Below are positions 1-7,511 of a stretch of DNA of 64,000 nt, in pieces. The position numbers and the translations under genes are program-made. Each line of letters starts with the position of its first letter. Position 1 is the stretch's first letter. Source of the DNA: Pantoea sp. AS-PWVM4 (lineage in GTDB: Bacteria > Pseudomonadota > Gammaproteobacteria > Enterobacterales > Enterobacteriaceae); assembly GCF_000468095.1 (NCBI RefSeq), contig NZ_ASZC01000007.1, forward strand, positions 124,001 to 188,000. The letters are read 5' to 3'. Under the pieces are notes generated by a model, which was not told the DNA's origin, did not search any database, and saw only the letters and a list, made by a program, of their open reading frames with translations.

Positions 1-372
1 ATGAGAAGTCGATCGGCGTAATACGGAACGAATCCTGGCGAGGAGAACATGTAAATCAAAGGGTTTAGTAACGTAGTCGTCTGCGCCAAGTTCCAGACCA
101 AGAATATTGTCAGCAGGATCTTCCAGAGCCGTTAGCATGATGACAGCTGGACCTCCTTCGGTGCGGACTTTACGGAAGAATTCAAAGCCGTTCTCTCCAG
201 GTAACATCAGGTCAAGTAGAATCAAGTCAGTGCTATTTTTCTTCATCCACTCATGCCCAACTTCAGCTGAAGGACATGTTTCCACATGATAGCCCTGCGT
301 TTTGAGAAACGAAGCAAGTGATTGGTTTATATCAATATCATCTTCGATTATTAGGATTTTTGTCTCGTTCAT
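1..372 (-). CDS. Response regulator, OmpR-type receiver domain (3' end cut by window)
   Basis: Cytoplasmic two-component response regulator; only the first 124 codons lie in the window. The start is ATG at 372, and the protein opens MNETKILIIEDDIDI. A full receiver domain is visible: acidic pocket at residues 10-12, phospho-acceptor Asp54 in LILLDLMLPGENG, Thr81 in MLTALED and the conserved Lys103 in VTKPF. The lost part should be a winged-helix DNA-binding domain, judging from the receiver type and the linker ARIRSVLRR; that is inference. A Fur-like box lies 48 bases upstream of the start, which suggests iron-responsive expression. The sensor partner is not in the window. Confidence 0.85.
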   Translation of the reverse strand, partial: MNETKILIIEDDIDINQSLASFLKTQGYHVETCPSAEVGHEWMKKNSTDLILLDLMLPGENGFEFFRKVRTEGGPAVIMLTALEDPADNILGLELGADDYVTKPFDLHVLLARIRSVLRRSTSH

Positions 373-419
373 GTGTGTATTCAGCAATCTCAGGCATGAG
401 CAATATTTTATCATTAATT

Positions 420-438
420 GATAATAATAGTCATTATC
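420..438. promoter_or_regulatory. Fur-box-like operator
   Basis: The 19-mer GATAATAATAGTCATTATC matches the classical Fur consensus GATAATGATAATCATTATC at 17 of 19 positions (my count). It lies upstream of the leftward response regulator that starts at 372, inside an AT-rich stretch, so it is well placed to repress that gene when iron is plentiful. Confidence 0.6.
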
Positions 439-613
439 AATTAACGAATCTGTATCTGTGAGATTGAGAGAAAAGAAAGGGCTTAAATATCTGAACTGGC
501 AAAAGTCGATAGTTGTCGTTGGAGCTAAAATAAACATACCGGGATTCGCAGTATGCCGGTGCGGTTTATAACACGTTAACGAATTGCCATATTGTTCCAG
601 GGAAGAAGGGGGC
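439..613. other. Non-coding stretch without clear features
   Basis: Between the Fur-like box and the small reading frame at 614 no gene is evident on either strand. An ACCGG...CCGGT inverted pair around 538-563 is the only structure noticed, and it is too short to interpret. Confidence 0.4.
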
Positions 614-748
614 ATGGTGGAAAATCACCACCACAACTTTACCCTCAGCTTCGAGTTTAGTCAGGAACCCGTTGAAAAACCGGTGGCGCAAAGTGGGAGC
701 CCGATGGCTGCCCACTCATCAAGCGCAGTTAGTGAGATTTTTTCATAA
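614..748 (+). CDS. Possible small protein, 44 aa, unknown
   Basis: A 44-codon frame begins at ATG 614 after a purine-rich, Shine-Dalgarno-like run (GAAGAAGGGGGC). Its product begins MVENHHHNFTLSFEF and is otherwise rich in Ser, Ala and Pro. The last 20 bases overlap the 3' end of the convergent permease gene. I do not recognise it. The good ribosome site and His-rich start argue for a gene; the short length and the overlap argue against. Confidence 0.25.
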   Translation: MVENHHHNFTLSFEFSQEPVEKPVAQSGSPMAAHSSSAVSEIFS

Positions 749-2039
749 ACAACGCGGTGCCTGCGGAGAGCAGGCAGCCAGCCAGAAGGTAAATTGCCAC
801 GCTATGCCATTGGCCACCTGACAGGGTGACTAAAGAGGCCGCAATAAACGGCGTAAAACCACCGCCAACTACGCTGGCGACCTGATAACCCACCCCTGCG
901 CCGCTGTAGCGATAACCTGCACCAAACATTTCAGTAAACATGGGTTGCTGGACACAGACGACCATATCATGCGCAATATTCGCCAGCATAATTGAGAAGA
1001 ATATTATCCAGACGAGAGATTTTGCCTCCAGTGCCATAAAGAAAGGAAAGGCACTCAACATACCGATCACCGCACCGATGATGTAAATGCGATGACGACC
1101 GAAGCGATCCGCTAAATGGGCAAAGCAGGGGATGGTAAGACAGCTTAGGCCACCGACCAGCAGACCGATATTAAGGAACAGTTCGCGTGGCAAGCCTAGA
1201 TTCTGTGTGGAATAACTCAGTGCGAACGCGGTAACGATATACATTGTCAGTAATTCACACAGACGCAGTGCGATAATCTTTAAAAACGCACCCGGATGAC
1301 GCACCAGCGCCTCCATGACAGGTATGCGAGATTTCTTTGATACATCTGCTTTCTGCTGGCGCTCAAATTCAGTGGATTCTTCCATGCCTTTTCGTATCCA
1401 CAGCGCGGCAAGCACAAGGATCGTGCTGCATAAGAAAGGGATGCGCCAACCCCAGCTCAGAAATTGCTGGTCCGATGTTAAATGACTGATGAGTGAAACC
1501 AGTCCGGTGGAGAGTAAAAGTCCCACGCCGTAGCCGACCTGAACACCACTGCTGTAAAAGGCTTTTTTCCGCTCAGGTGCACTTTCTACTGACAGCAACG
1601 CTGCACCTCCCCATTCTCCACCAACGGCAAAGCCCTGTATGGCTCGCAATGTGACCAGCAACACCGGTGCATACCAGCCAATGCTGGAAAAGGTGGGCAA
1701 CAGGCCGATAAGGGCGGTGGAAATACCCATCATCCAGACCGTCATCATCAACATGCGTTTACGGCCCAGACGATCTCCAAAATGGCCGAAGATTATCCCG
1801 CCCAACGGCCGGAACAGAAAGCCGACACCAAAGGTGGCGAATGCAGCGAGTGTTCCCATCGCTGGGCTAATCTGTGGAAAGAATTCATGGTTAAAGACCA
1901 GGGCGGCAGTGATGCCGTAAAGCAAGAAGTCATACCAGTCAACCACCGCACCGGCAAAGCTACCCCAGGCAGCACGCCGGGCACGATTCAGAGACGGAGT
2001 TTTGTTCATGGCTGATGGTGAAATAAGTGGAGAATCCAT
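729..2039 (-). CDS. MHS-family (metabolite:H+ symporter) MFS permease
   Basis: Inner-membrane secondary transporter of the metabolite:H+ symporter branch of MFS (relatives: ShiA, ProP, KgtP, CitA), 436 aa and about 12 membrane segments. Family marks are WGSFAGAVVDWYDFLLYG near the N-terminus, RPLGGIIFGHFGDRLGRK in loop 2-3 and the QGFAVGGEWGGA stretch. I place the start at ATG 2039 because AGGAC lies five bases before it; the in-frame ATG at 2084 has no good ribosome site. The substrate is probably a small carboxylate. The adjacent sugar-acid operon makes an organic or aldonic acid plausible, but a broken antitoxin gene and 600 bases lie between them, so this gene probably has its own promoter. 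Confidence 0.85.
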   Translation of the reverse strand: MDSPLISPSAMNKTPSLNRARRAAWGSFAGAVVDWYDFLLYGITAALVFNHEFFPQISPAMGTLAAFATFGVGFLFRPLGGIIFGHFGDRLGRKRMLMMTVWMMGISTALIGLLPTFSSIGWYAPVLLVTLRAIQGFAVGGEWGGAALLSVESAPERKKAFYSSGVQVGYGVGLLLSTGLVSLISHLTSDQQFLSWGWRIPFLCSTILVLAALWIRKGMEESTEFERQQKADVSKKSRIPVMEALVRHPGAFLKIIALRLCELLTMYIVTAFALSYSTQNLGLPRELFLNIGLLVGGLSCLTIPCFAHLADRFGRHRIYIIGAVIGMLSAFPFFMALEAKSLVWIIFFSIMLANIAHDMVVCVQQPMFTEMFGAGYRYSGAGVGYQVASVVGGGFTPFIAASLVTLSGGQWHSVAIYLLAGCLLSAGTALFMKKSH

Positions 2040-2388
2040 AGTTGTCCTGTTTGCACTATTTTTAGTTGTTAGAACGAGCAGCAAGTCATTCTTATCAAAG
2101 CGGGCATCATTCAGAGTCGGCCAAGAGACTACTCTGTCATCAGCTTGGATGAAACCCTTATCCGGGGATACTTGCGCGAAGCTGTCTGTGCCATAAGGCT
2201 AAGCTGAGAGGCTGTACAAGTTATTCAAATCGGTCACGCAAGTATCAATTGATAAAAAATAAATACTTATCAATGAGATATAAAAGTGCGCAAAATGATA
2301 GTTATGTTAAATTACCTGTCCCTCTATCACGGCCAGTCTGCGTCACCATTCCCTACCCGTAACTTCTGAATTATGAGGATTATCACTG
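2040..2388. other. Intergenic region upstream of the MHS permease
   Basis: No gene is supported. It holds the permease ribosome site (about 2045), an AT-rich segment at 2220-2300 likely to contain promoters, and a perfect 12-base palindrome TATCAATTGATA at 2243-2254. A related TTATCAATGAGATA follows at about 2268. No toxin gene precedes the antitoxin remnant on the right. Confidence 0.4.
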
Positions 2389-2553
2389 ATGACTATGCAT
2401 AACCCCCCACACGCGGGTGAAATTATTTCCGATATTATGGAGGATCTCGATATCGGCATCAGAGAGCTAGCCCGTGCTCTGGCCGTTGCGCCCTCCACAG
2501 CTTCACGTATGAATACAAGTTATAAGCCAGCCCCTTTAAAAGGTGCCAACTGA
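2389..2553 (+). pseudogene. HigA/VapI-type XRE antitoxin, truncated remnant
   Basis: The 54-codon frame starts MTMHNPPHAGEIISDI, the standard opening of HigA/VapI-family antitoxins (MHNPPHPGE...), and continues into the helix-turn-helix (IRELARALAVAPSTASRM). Full members have about 95-105 residues. Here similarity stops after the recognition helix, and 13 unrelated residues lead to a stop at 2551-2553. ATGAGGA at 2373-2379 could serve as ribosome site. No higB-like toxin gene is present on the upstream side. This looks like decay of a toxin-antitoxin locus rather than a working one. Confidence 0.7.
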
Positions 2554-2644
2554 GCCGATTAAGAGGCTTCAAAGCCACTGTTTCTTAATGACATTCCCGA
2601 ACTGGGCAGGCTACCTGTTCTGCCCAGATTTCAGGAGTGTTACT

Positions 2645-3802
2645 TCAGAATATGTTAGCAGTCAGAGCGTTCTCTTTTAAAAACTCACGATTAATCGTGA
2701 AGCCCAACCCAGGCTCTTGCGGCAACGTTAACCAACCCTGTTCATGTTCAAGCGGATTCTCGACCAGCGCGGTGCGGAACGGATGTGATGATGTGTCGTA
2801 TTCGAAAAGCGGTTGGCTGGCATAGAGCGCATAGTGGGTGACCGGGGTTGACGCGATCAGATGCAAAGAAGCGTATTGGCCCACCGCAGTGCCCCAGACA
2901 TGAGGGTTGACCTGAACGCCGCCTGCCGTGGCTAACACGTTAATATGACGTAATGCAGTCACCCCACCCGCCAGGCAGATATCCGGTTGAGCAATATCAA
3001 TGGCCTGAGATGCAATGAGATCACGGAAGCCAAACAATGAAAACTCCGCTTCACCACCCGCGATGGGAATATCCAGCGCATCCCTTACCCGGCGGTAAGC
3101 AACATAATCTTCAGGAATAACCGGCTCTTCCATCCACAGCAAATCGTAATCGGCCAGGGCGCGTCCAAGGCGAATGGCATCATTGGCACCGTAGCCGTGG
3201 TTAACATCGACCATAAATTTGCTGCGTTCACCAACGGCTTCCCTGATCGCAGACATCACTTTTACGTCATCATCAACACCAAAGCCCAGCTTCACCTTCA
3301 TCAGGGAAAAACCAGCCTCACTGTGGCGTATCGCCTCACTGGCCATAGCATCCGTCTGGCCGCGCCCTTCCGTGCGGAAAAAACCTGTCGCATAACATTG
3401 CACGCGCTCACGAAACGCGCCGCCAAGCAGTTGCCATAGCGGCATTCCCGCCGCTTTACCGCAGATGTCCCACAACGCAATATCAACTGCGCTGATGGCC
3501 CCCAGCACCACCCCCTTACGGCCGTAATCTCGCGTTTTGACATACATGTCATGCCACAAGACTTCTGTATTGCGCGGATCTTTACCGATGATCAATGGCT
3601 TCAGGGCGCTGTTGATGGCGGCGGCAGCGATTTCAGGAGGCTGCAAGCCAACACTGAACGTCTCACCCCACCCCTCAATGCCTTCGTCGGTGGCAATGCG
3701 TACCAGCACGGTGGATCGTCCCTGCACCCAACCTTGTGAGTAGGCAAATGGCCGATCCAGTTTGCTCTTCAGGATATAGGTTTCTACTTCAGTAATTTTC
3801 AT
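2645..3802 (-). CDS. Mandelate racemase/muconate-lactonizing family enzyme, probable sugar-acid dehydratase
   Basis: Enolase-superfamily protein of 385 aa. The N-terminal capping domain spans roughly residues 1-125 and the TIM barrel follows. Visible catalytic motifs are MKVKLGFG (KxK), MVDVNHGY (metal Asp), WMEEPV (metal Glu), IAGGE (metal Glu), QPDICLAGG and NPHVWGT; the last two give the His-Asp pair of the mandelate-racemase subgroup. Enzymes of this subgroup abstract the alpha proton of a sugar acid. Beside KDGal kinase and KDPGal aldolase genes, dehydration of galactonate or a related acid to a 2-keto-3-deoxy acid is the likely role. ATG 3802 has AGGAG ten bases upstream. It is the last gene of the leftward operon, just after the MFS gene. 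The exact substrate cannot be read from sequence. Confidence 0.85.
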   Translation of the reverse strand: MKITEVETYILKSKLDRPFAYSQGWVQGRSTVLVRIATDEGIEGWGETFSVGLQPPEIAAAAINSALKPLIIGKDPRNTEVLWHDMYVKTRDYGRKGVVLGAISAVDIALWDICGKAAGMPLWQLLGGAFRERVQCYATGFFRTEGRGQTDAMASEAIRHSEAGFSLMKVKLGFGVDDDVKVMSAIREAVGERSKFMVDVNHGYGANDAIRLGRALADYDLLWMEEPVIPEDYVAYRRVRDALDIPIAGGEAEFSLFGFRDLIASQAIDIAQPDICLAGGVTALRHINVLATAGGVQVNPHVWGTAVGQYASLHLIASTPVTHYALYASQPLFEYDTSSHPFRTALVENPLEHEQGWLTLPQEPGLGFTINREFLKENALTANIF

Positions 3803-3808
3803 CTCAGA

Positions 3809-5158
3809 TTACTCCTGCGTAGCTTGTGCCATAAGGGATGAGGATTTTTCTTCGCGGATAACCGGCTTACCGACAAACCAGAAATAAATACCTGCGCCAA
3901 GCACTGAGACAACCGCGGAAATCAGAAACACCAGCGTAAAACTGTGAGTAGCATCGACAATCGCGCCAGCGACCAGCGGTGAAACTGTCGCACCGAGGAA
4001 GCCACCGAAATTCTGCACTGCGGCGACAGAGGCTACGGTGCCAGGGGCCGTGACTTCGGCTGGAATCGACCAGGCATGCGCGACTACGCCACCATTAAAA
4101 CCGAGTGCAAACGCCATTAAGATCACCGCGACAGTCAGGCCTGCACCTTCACCGAACATGCCATTAAATGGCAGTAGCGCCAGGACGATAGCCTGTAACA
4201 CCAGCGCACCAATGATGGTGACCTTCTTGGCTTTAAGTGTGCTCCAGCCGGAACGTTCGGAGAGCTTACCTGAAATCACACCGCTCACGAGATCACCGAT
4301 GATCGCACCAATCCACGGGACGCTGGCGACCAGTCCTAAAGAGGAAAATTTAATCCCAAACTGGTTAATAATATAAAGTGGGATAAAGACCAGGAAAATC
4401 TGATAAACCCACATATTACAAAAGAAACCCGCCATCATGCCCCACATCGTTTGATGTTTGAATAATTCCCTCCAGGGTAAATTATTTTTTGTAATTATGG
4501 GGGTGGCATCATGCTGAATATATTCGCGTTCTTCTTTTGTCAGGGACTTATGTTTCTCAATATCCCGATAGAAGGCAAAAAATATCACTGCGGCAATAAT
4601 CCCTGCCCCACCGGCAATGAAATACATTTCACGCCAGCCAATTTCTGAAACGATCCAGATCAGTAAAAAGGTAAAGAAGGCCGGTCCTACTTTAAGTGCA
4701 GCATCCCAGCTGGCATTGGCGATGCCCTGCTCCTTTTTTGGGAACCAGCGGGTAACAATTTTATTCGTGGCTGGTAAGGAGGGGGCTTCAGCCAGACCGA
4801 GCCAGATACGGGCCAGTATAAATCCAGTAAGCGTATAGGACATACCCATCGCGACTGTCGCGGCACTCCAGATGATCACGGACGCGCCCAACAGGATACG
4901 CGGGCTGAAACGATCGACAAACCAGCCGGAAGGTAATTGACCAAATGCATAAGCTAAAGCAAAGGCGCTTCCCAGCAGGCCGATATCCGTAGCGGTGATA
5001 TGCATTTCAGTTTGCATTACCGGCGCTGCGATAGAAAGCGTCAGGCGGTCAATATTATTAATGATCGCCAGCAGGCACAGTAACCCTAGCACTCCCCAGC
5101 GTTGCCGCCCGGGAGGTTTCATGGTCGAGCTTTGTTTTGACAGAGTAAATCCAGACAT
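3809..5158 (-). CDS. MFS transporter, anion:cation symporter family (DgoT/GudP-like)
   Basis: Inner-membrane MFS carrier of 449 aa and 12 predicted membrane segments, of the anion:cation symporter (phthalate/glucarate/galactonate) type. Typical marks are INNIDRLTLSIAAP in helix 1 and GQLPSGWFVDRFSPR in loop 2-3. The start at ATG 5158 has AGGAG eight bases upstream. Six bases separate its stop from the dehydratase start. Its most likely job is uptake of the sugar acid handled by the neighbouring enzymes. A strong hairpin lies between it and the aldolase gene upstream, so it may also be expressed separately or at reduced level. Confidence 0.85.
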   Translation of the reverse strand: MSGFTLSKQSSTMKPPGRQRWGVLGLLCLLAIINNIDRLTLSIAAPVMQTEMHITATDIGLLGSAFALAYAFGQLPSGWFVDRFSPRILLGASVIIWSAATVAMGMSYTLTGFILARIWLGLAEAPSLPATNKIVTRWFPKKEQGIANASWDAALKVGPAFFTFLLIWIVSEIGWREMYFIAGGAGIIAAVIFFAFYRDIEKHKSLTKEEREYIQHDATPIITKNNLPWRELFKHQTMWGMMAGFFCNMWVYQIFLVFIPLYIINQFGIKFSSLGLVASVPWIGAIIGDLVSGVISGKLSERSGWSTLKAKKVTIIGALVLQAIVLALLPFNGMFGEGAGLTVAVILMAFALGFNGGVVAHAWSIPAEVTAPGTVASVAAVQNFGGFLGATVSPLVAGAIVDATHSFTLVFLISAVVSVLGAGIYFWFVGKPVIREEKSSSLMAQATQE

Positions 5159-5188
5159 TTATTTTCTCCTGTAGGGTAGAGAGAATAA

Positions 5189-5212
5189 GGCTACGTTCTT
5201 TATGCCGTAGCC
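5189..5212. terminator. Intra-operon hairpin
   Basis: GGCTACG and CGTAGCC form a perfect 7-bp stem with a 10-base loop. On the plus strand it is followed by GTTTTATT. It sits between the aldolase stop (5233) and the MFS start (5158) of a leftward operon. In the direction of transcription it lacks a clean U-run, so partial termination or RNA processing is more likely than full termination. Confidence 0.5.
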
Positions 5213-5232
5213 GTTTTATTACGGGAAAATAG

Positions 5233-5865
5233 TTATTGGTTTTTTATGGCGTCCCAGGCGTGCACCAGATTTATTGCTCTTTGCGAAACCGTTCGTGCGT
5301 TATCTCCGGCTTTATACAGATTGCTACCAAGCCCGAAAAAATGAATACCGGCTTGGTGATAATCAATAAACTGTCCAGCCTCTATCCCGCCAACCGCGCC
5401 CAATGGGATGTCGGAAGGTAGAACTGCGCGCAGCGCATTGATACCACTGGCCCCCATCACCGATGCCGGAAAGAACTTAAGGCCGCTGGCTCCTGCGGCA
5501 ATCGCCGTAAAAGCCTCGGTCGCTGTAAACACGCCCGGCAGAGATAACATGCCCCGTGAACGGGTTTGCTCAATGACGGCCTTATCGACGTTGGGACTGA
5601 CGACGATGCCGCCACCACAGTCAGCCAGTCGGTCGACATCATGTGGGTCCAGCACCGTGCCAGCACCGATGAGAATGTCCGAAGGTAATGTTTTTATCAG
5701 CCGTGATATGGCTTCAAACGGTTGCGGGGAGTTCAGGGGAACCTCAATGATCTCGATTCCCGCCTCGACCAACGCATAGCCAATATCCACCACTTCGTCG
5801 GGTTTAACACCCCGCAGTATGGCGATAAGCCCCCGTTTAGCACCTGATAAATTTAATTCAGACAT
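5233..5865 (-). CDS. dgoA: 2-dehydro-3-deoxy-6-phosphogalactonate aldolase
   Basis: Class I KDPG/KDPGal aldolase of 210 aa, splitting 2-dehydro-3-deoxy-6-phospho-aldonate to pyruvate and glyceraldehyde 3-phosphate in the cytoplasm. The barrel motifs are in order: LIAILRGV, IEVPLNSPQP (Glu41), IGAGTVLD, VSPN and the Schiff-base lysine Lys130 in GLKFFPAS. I chose ATG 5865 because AGGAGGAG lies nine bases upstream; the frame stays open further but the extension has no family similarity. The start overlaps the kinase gene by 8 bases, which implies coupled translation. The pairing with dgoK favours galactonate over gluconate as the pathway. Confidence 0.88.
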   Translation of the reverse strand: MSELNLSGAKRGLIAILRGVKPDEVVDIGYALVEAGIEIIEVPLNSPQPFEAISRLIKTLPSDILIGAGTVLDPHDVDRLADCGGGIVVSPNVDKAVIEQTRSRGMLSLPGVFTATEAFTAIAAGASGLKFFPASVMGASGINALRAVLPSDIPLGAVGGIEAGQFIDYHQAGIHFFGLGSNLYKAGDNARTVSQRAINLVHAWDAIKNQ

Positions 5866-6790
5866 GATGTTGCTCCTCCTGCCGCTGCCACAGGGTTTGT
5901 GCGCTCTGGAACAGCCCGGCGCGTACCGCTTCGTCAGCATCCACCAGGGTGACAGCAAAGCCCGCCAGCGTTAAAGCCTGGCGATAAAGCGCGGTGAGGG
6001 AGCCTGATGCAATTAACATTACATGGCGCTGCGACGTCTGTTGATAGCATGCCGCTATCTCTGCACCAATCAACAATCCCGATAAGCGCGAGGCGCTTGC
6101 TGCCGGGGTGCAGTCACTCAGTAAGGTGGTTGAGCGAACAGTGAACAACTGTTGAGTGAGTGATCCCCCACTTAACATCAGCTTCACTGCCGCGATAAAC
6201 GCCGGAGAGTGTTCATCAATTTCACCGACAGCATCGGCGACCGCGTGGCGCAGGATAGAATGCGTGCTCATCAGGCTGAACAGTTCCCCGGTCATAAACG
6301 TGCTAAAACCGGTGACAACCGCATCCTCCAGCGTTACCCATTTGCTGTGAGTGCCGGGCATCACGATCAATCCGTTCTTAAGCTGGCCTGATCGCACTGC
6401 ACCCAACAACATGGTTTCCTCGCCACGCATGACATCGTAAGCCGGTGAACGTTGGCACACGCCTGGCAAGATGCGGATGTCTCTTTCGCCAGCAATTCTG
6501 ATCGGTGACAACAGAAGCTCGTTCACCGTCAGCGGGACCGTGCTGTAACCGGCGTCCTGCCAGCCCTGGCGGGAGCCCGCCATCCCACAAATCAATACCG
6601 GCAGGTCGGTTGATGCGCCAAGTTCCGCCAGATGCTGCTCCAGCACGCGTGAAAACGACCGGTCGGCCATACTGCCTAACCCCTGGTGGGTACGCACTTC
6701 ACTCAGGGTTTTGCCCTGCCCGTCCACCAGCCACAGTCGAAAGCTTGAGGTGCCCCAGTCACAGAGTCCAAATTCCGCAGTGTTGCTCAT
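5858..6790 (-). CDS. dgoK: 2-dehydro-3-deoxygalactonokinase
   Basis: DgoK-family sugar-acid kinase (310 aa, ASKHA fold). It phosphorylates 2-dehydro-3-deoxygalactonate to feed the aldolase encoded next. The N-terminal phosphate-1 motif CDWGTSSFRLWL is clear, followed by MPGTHSKWV and MTGELFSL, both typical of the family. The start is ATG 6790 with GGAG eight bases upstream; the 28 codons before it in frame look non-coding. It lies in a tight leftward operon between the RraA-like gene and dgoA. Confidence 0.88.
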   Translation of the reverse strand: MSNTAEFGLCDWGTSSFRLWLVDGQGKTLSEVRTHQGLGSMADRSFSRVLEQHLAELGASTDLPVLICGMAGSRQGWQDAGYSTVPLTVNELLLSPIRIAGERDIRILPGVCQRSPAYDVMRGEETMLLGAVRSGQLKNGLIVMPGTHSKWVTLEDAVVTGFSTFMTGELFSLMSTHSILRHAVADAVGEIDEHSPAFIAAVKLMLSGGSLTQQLFTVRSTTLLSDCTPAASASRLSGLLIGAEIAACYQQTSQRHVMLIASGSLTALYRQALTLAGFAVTLVDADEAVRAGLFQSAQTLWQRQEEQHHV

Positions 6791-6839
6791 CTTTATCTCC
6801 GGGTTCACATGCTCTGCACCCTGGGTGCAGAGCAAACGG

Positions 6840-7511
6840 TCAGATACGGCCAAACTCTGCCAGCAGGTCTTCAACGGTTTTGCCCTGCTTCACCCATTCG
6901 CGCGTGGCCTGTTCACGCTCAACCTGTTCTTTCGCCAGATTTAAAACGTCTTGCGCATTTTCCTGGGGGATCACCACCACCCCCATCAGGTCAGCCACGA
7001 TAAAATCGCCAGGTTTTACTAACTGACCGCCGACCGCGATGGGAACGTTGATGGACAGTTCTTCTTTACGCCCGGAAAACATGGTGTGGGTACCGCGAGG
7101 GGTGATCGCCCGGCTCCAGATTGGCCAGTTAATATCTTCCAGTTCATCGGTGTCGCGCCCGGCCCCGTCAATGATCATGGCGCGAATCCCACGATTCTGC
7201 GCCAGGCCCCCCATCAGCCCTCCGCAAACGGAGGTATTACCGTCACCGCCGGCATCCACCACGATCACATCACCAGGTTGTCCCATCTCCAGTGCTTTCA
7301 ATGGATCAACCAGGTCGCCTTTAGAGAGCTGCACGGTAATGGCCTGTCCACAGACTTTGGCGCGGAATGCAGGTTTAATGCCGCTGTCCATCACGCCAGT
7401 GCGATACTGCACATCGGCAAAAACCGCAGCAATGGAATAGCTCTGCAATAAAGCGTCAAACTGAGCCAACAGCTCTGGCTGGCGGGTGAAATCATTAAAT
7501 TGCTTCAGCAT
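6840..7511 (-). CDS. RraA-like family protein (HMG/CHA-type aldolase or related enzyme)
   Basis: A 223-aa member of the RraA-like (demethylmenaquinone methyltransferase-like) fold. The diagnostic segment GDVIVVDAGGDGN...GGLMGGLAQNRGI...DGAGRD carries the Gly-rich loop and the Arg-Asp pair that bind substrate and metal in 4-hydroxy-4-methyl-2-oxoglutarate / 4-carboxy-4-hydroxy-2-oxoadipate aldolases. Its place in a sugar-acid operon points to metabolism, perhaps a retro-aldol or decarboxylation step, rather than to RNase E control. ATG 7511 has AGGAG nine bases upstream; ATG 7517 is in frame but only three bases from that site. It overlaps the dehydrogenase gene by 17 bases. Reaction not known. 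Confidence 0.8.
   Translation of the reverse strand: MLKQFNDFTRQPELLAQFDALLQSYSIAAVFADVQYRTGVMDSGIKPAFRAKVCGQAITVQLSKGDLVDPLKALEMGQPGDVIVVDAGGDGNTSVCGGLMGGLAQNRGIRAMIIDGAGRDTDELEDINWPIWSRAITPRGTHTMFSGRKEELSINVPIAVGGQLVKPGDFIVADLMGVVVIPQENAQDVLNLAKEQVEREQATREWVKQGKTVEDLLAEFGRI

Noticed and set aside
2243-2254. Perfect palindrome TATCAATTGATA
   Set aside because: Only 12 AT-rich bases with no matching regulator; could be chance. Mentioned in the gap description only.
2554-2644. Possible stem ATTAAGA...TCTTAAT after the antitoxin remnant
   Set aside because: Arms are interrupted and no T-run follows; too weak to call a terminator.
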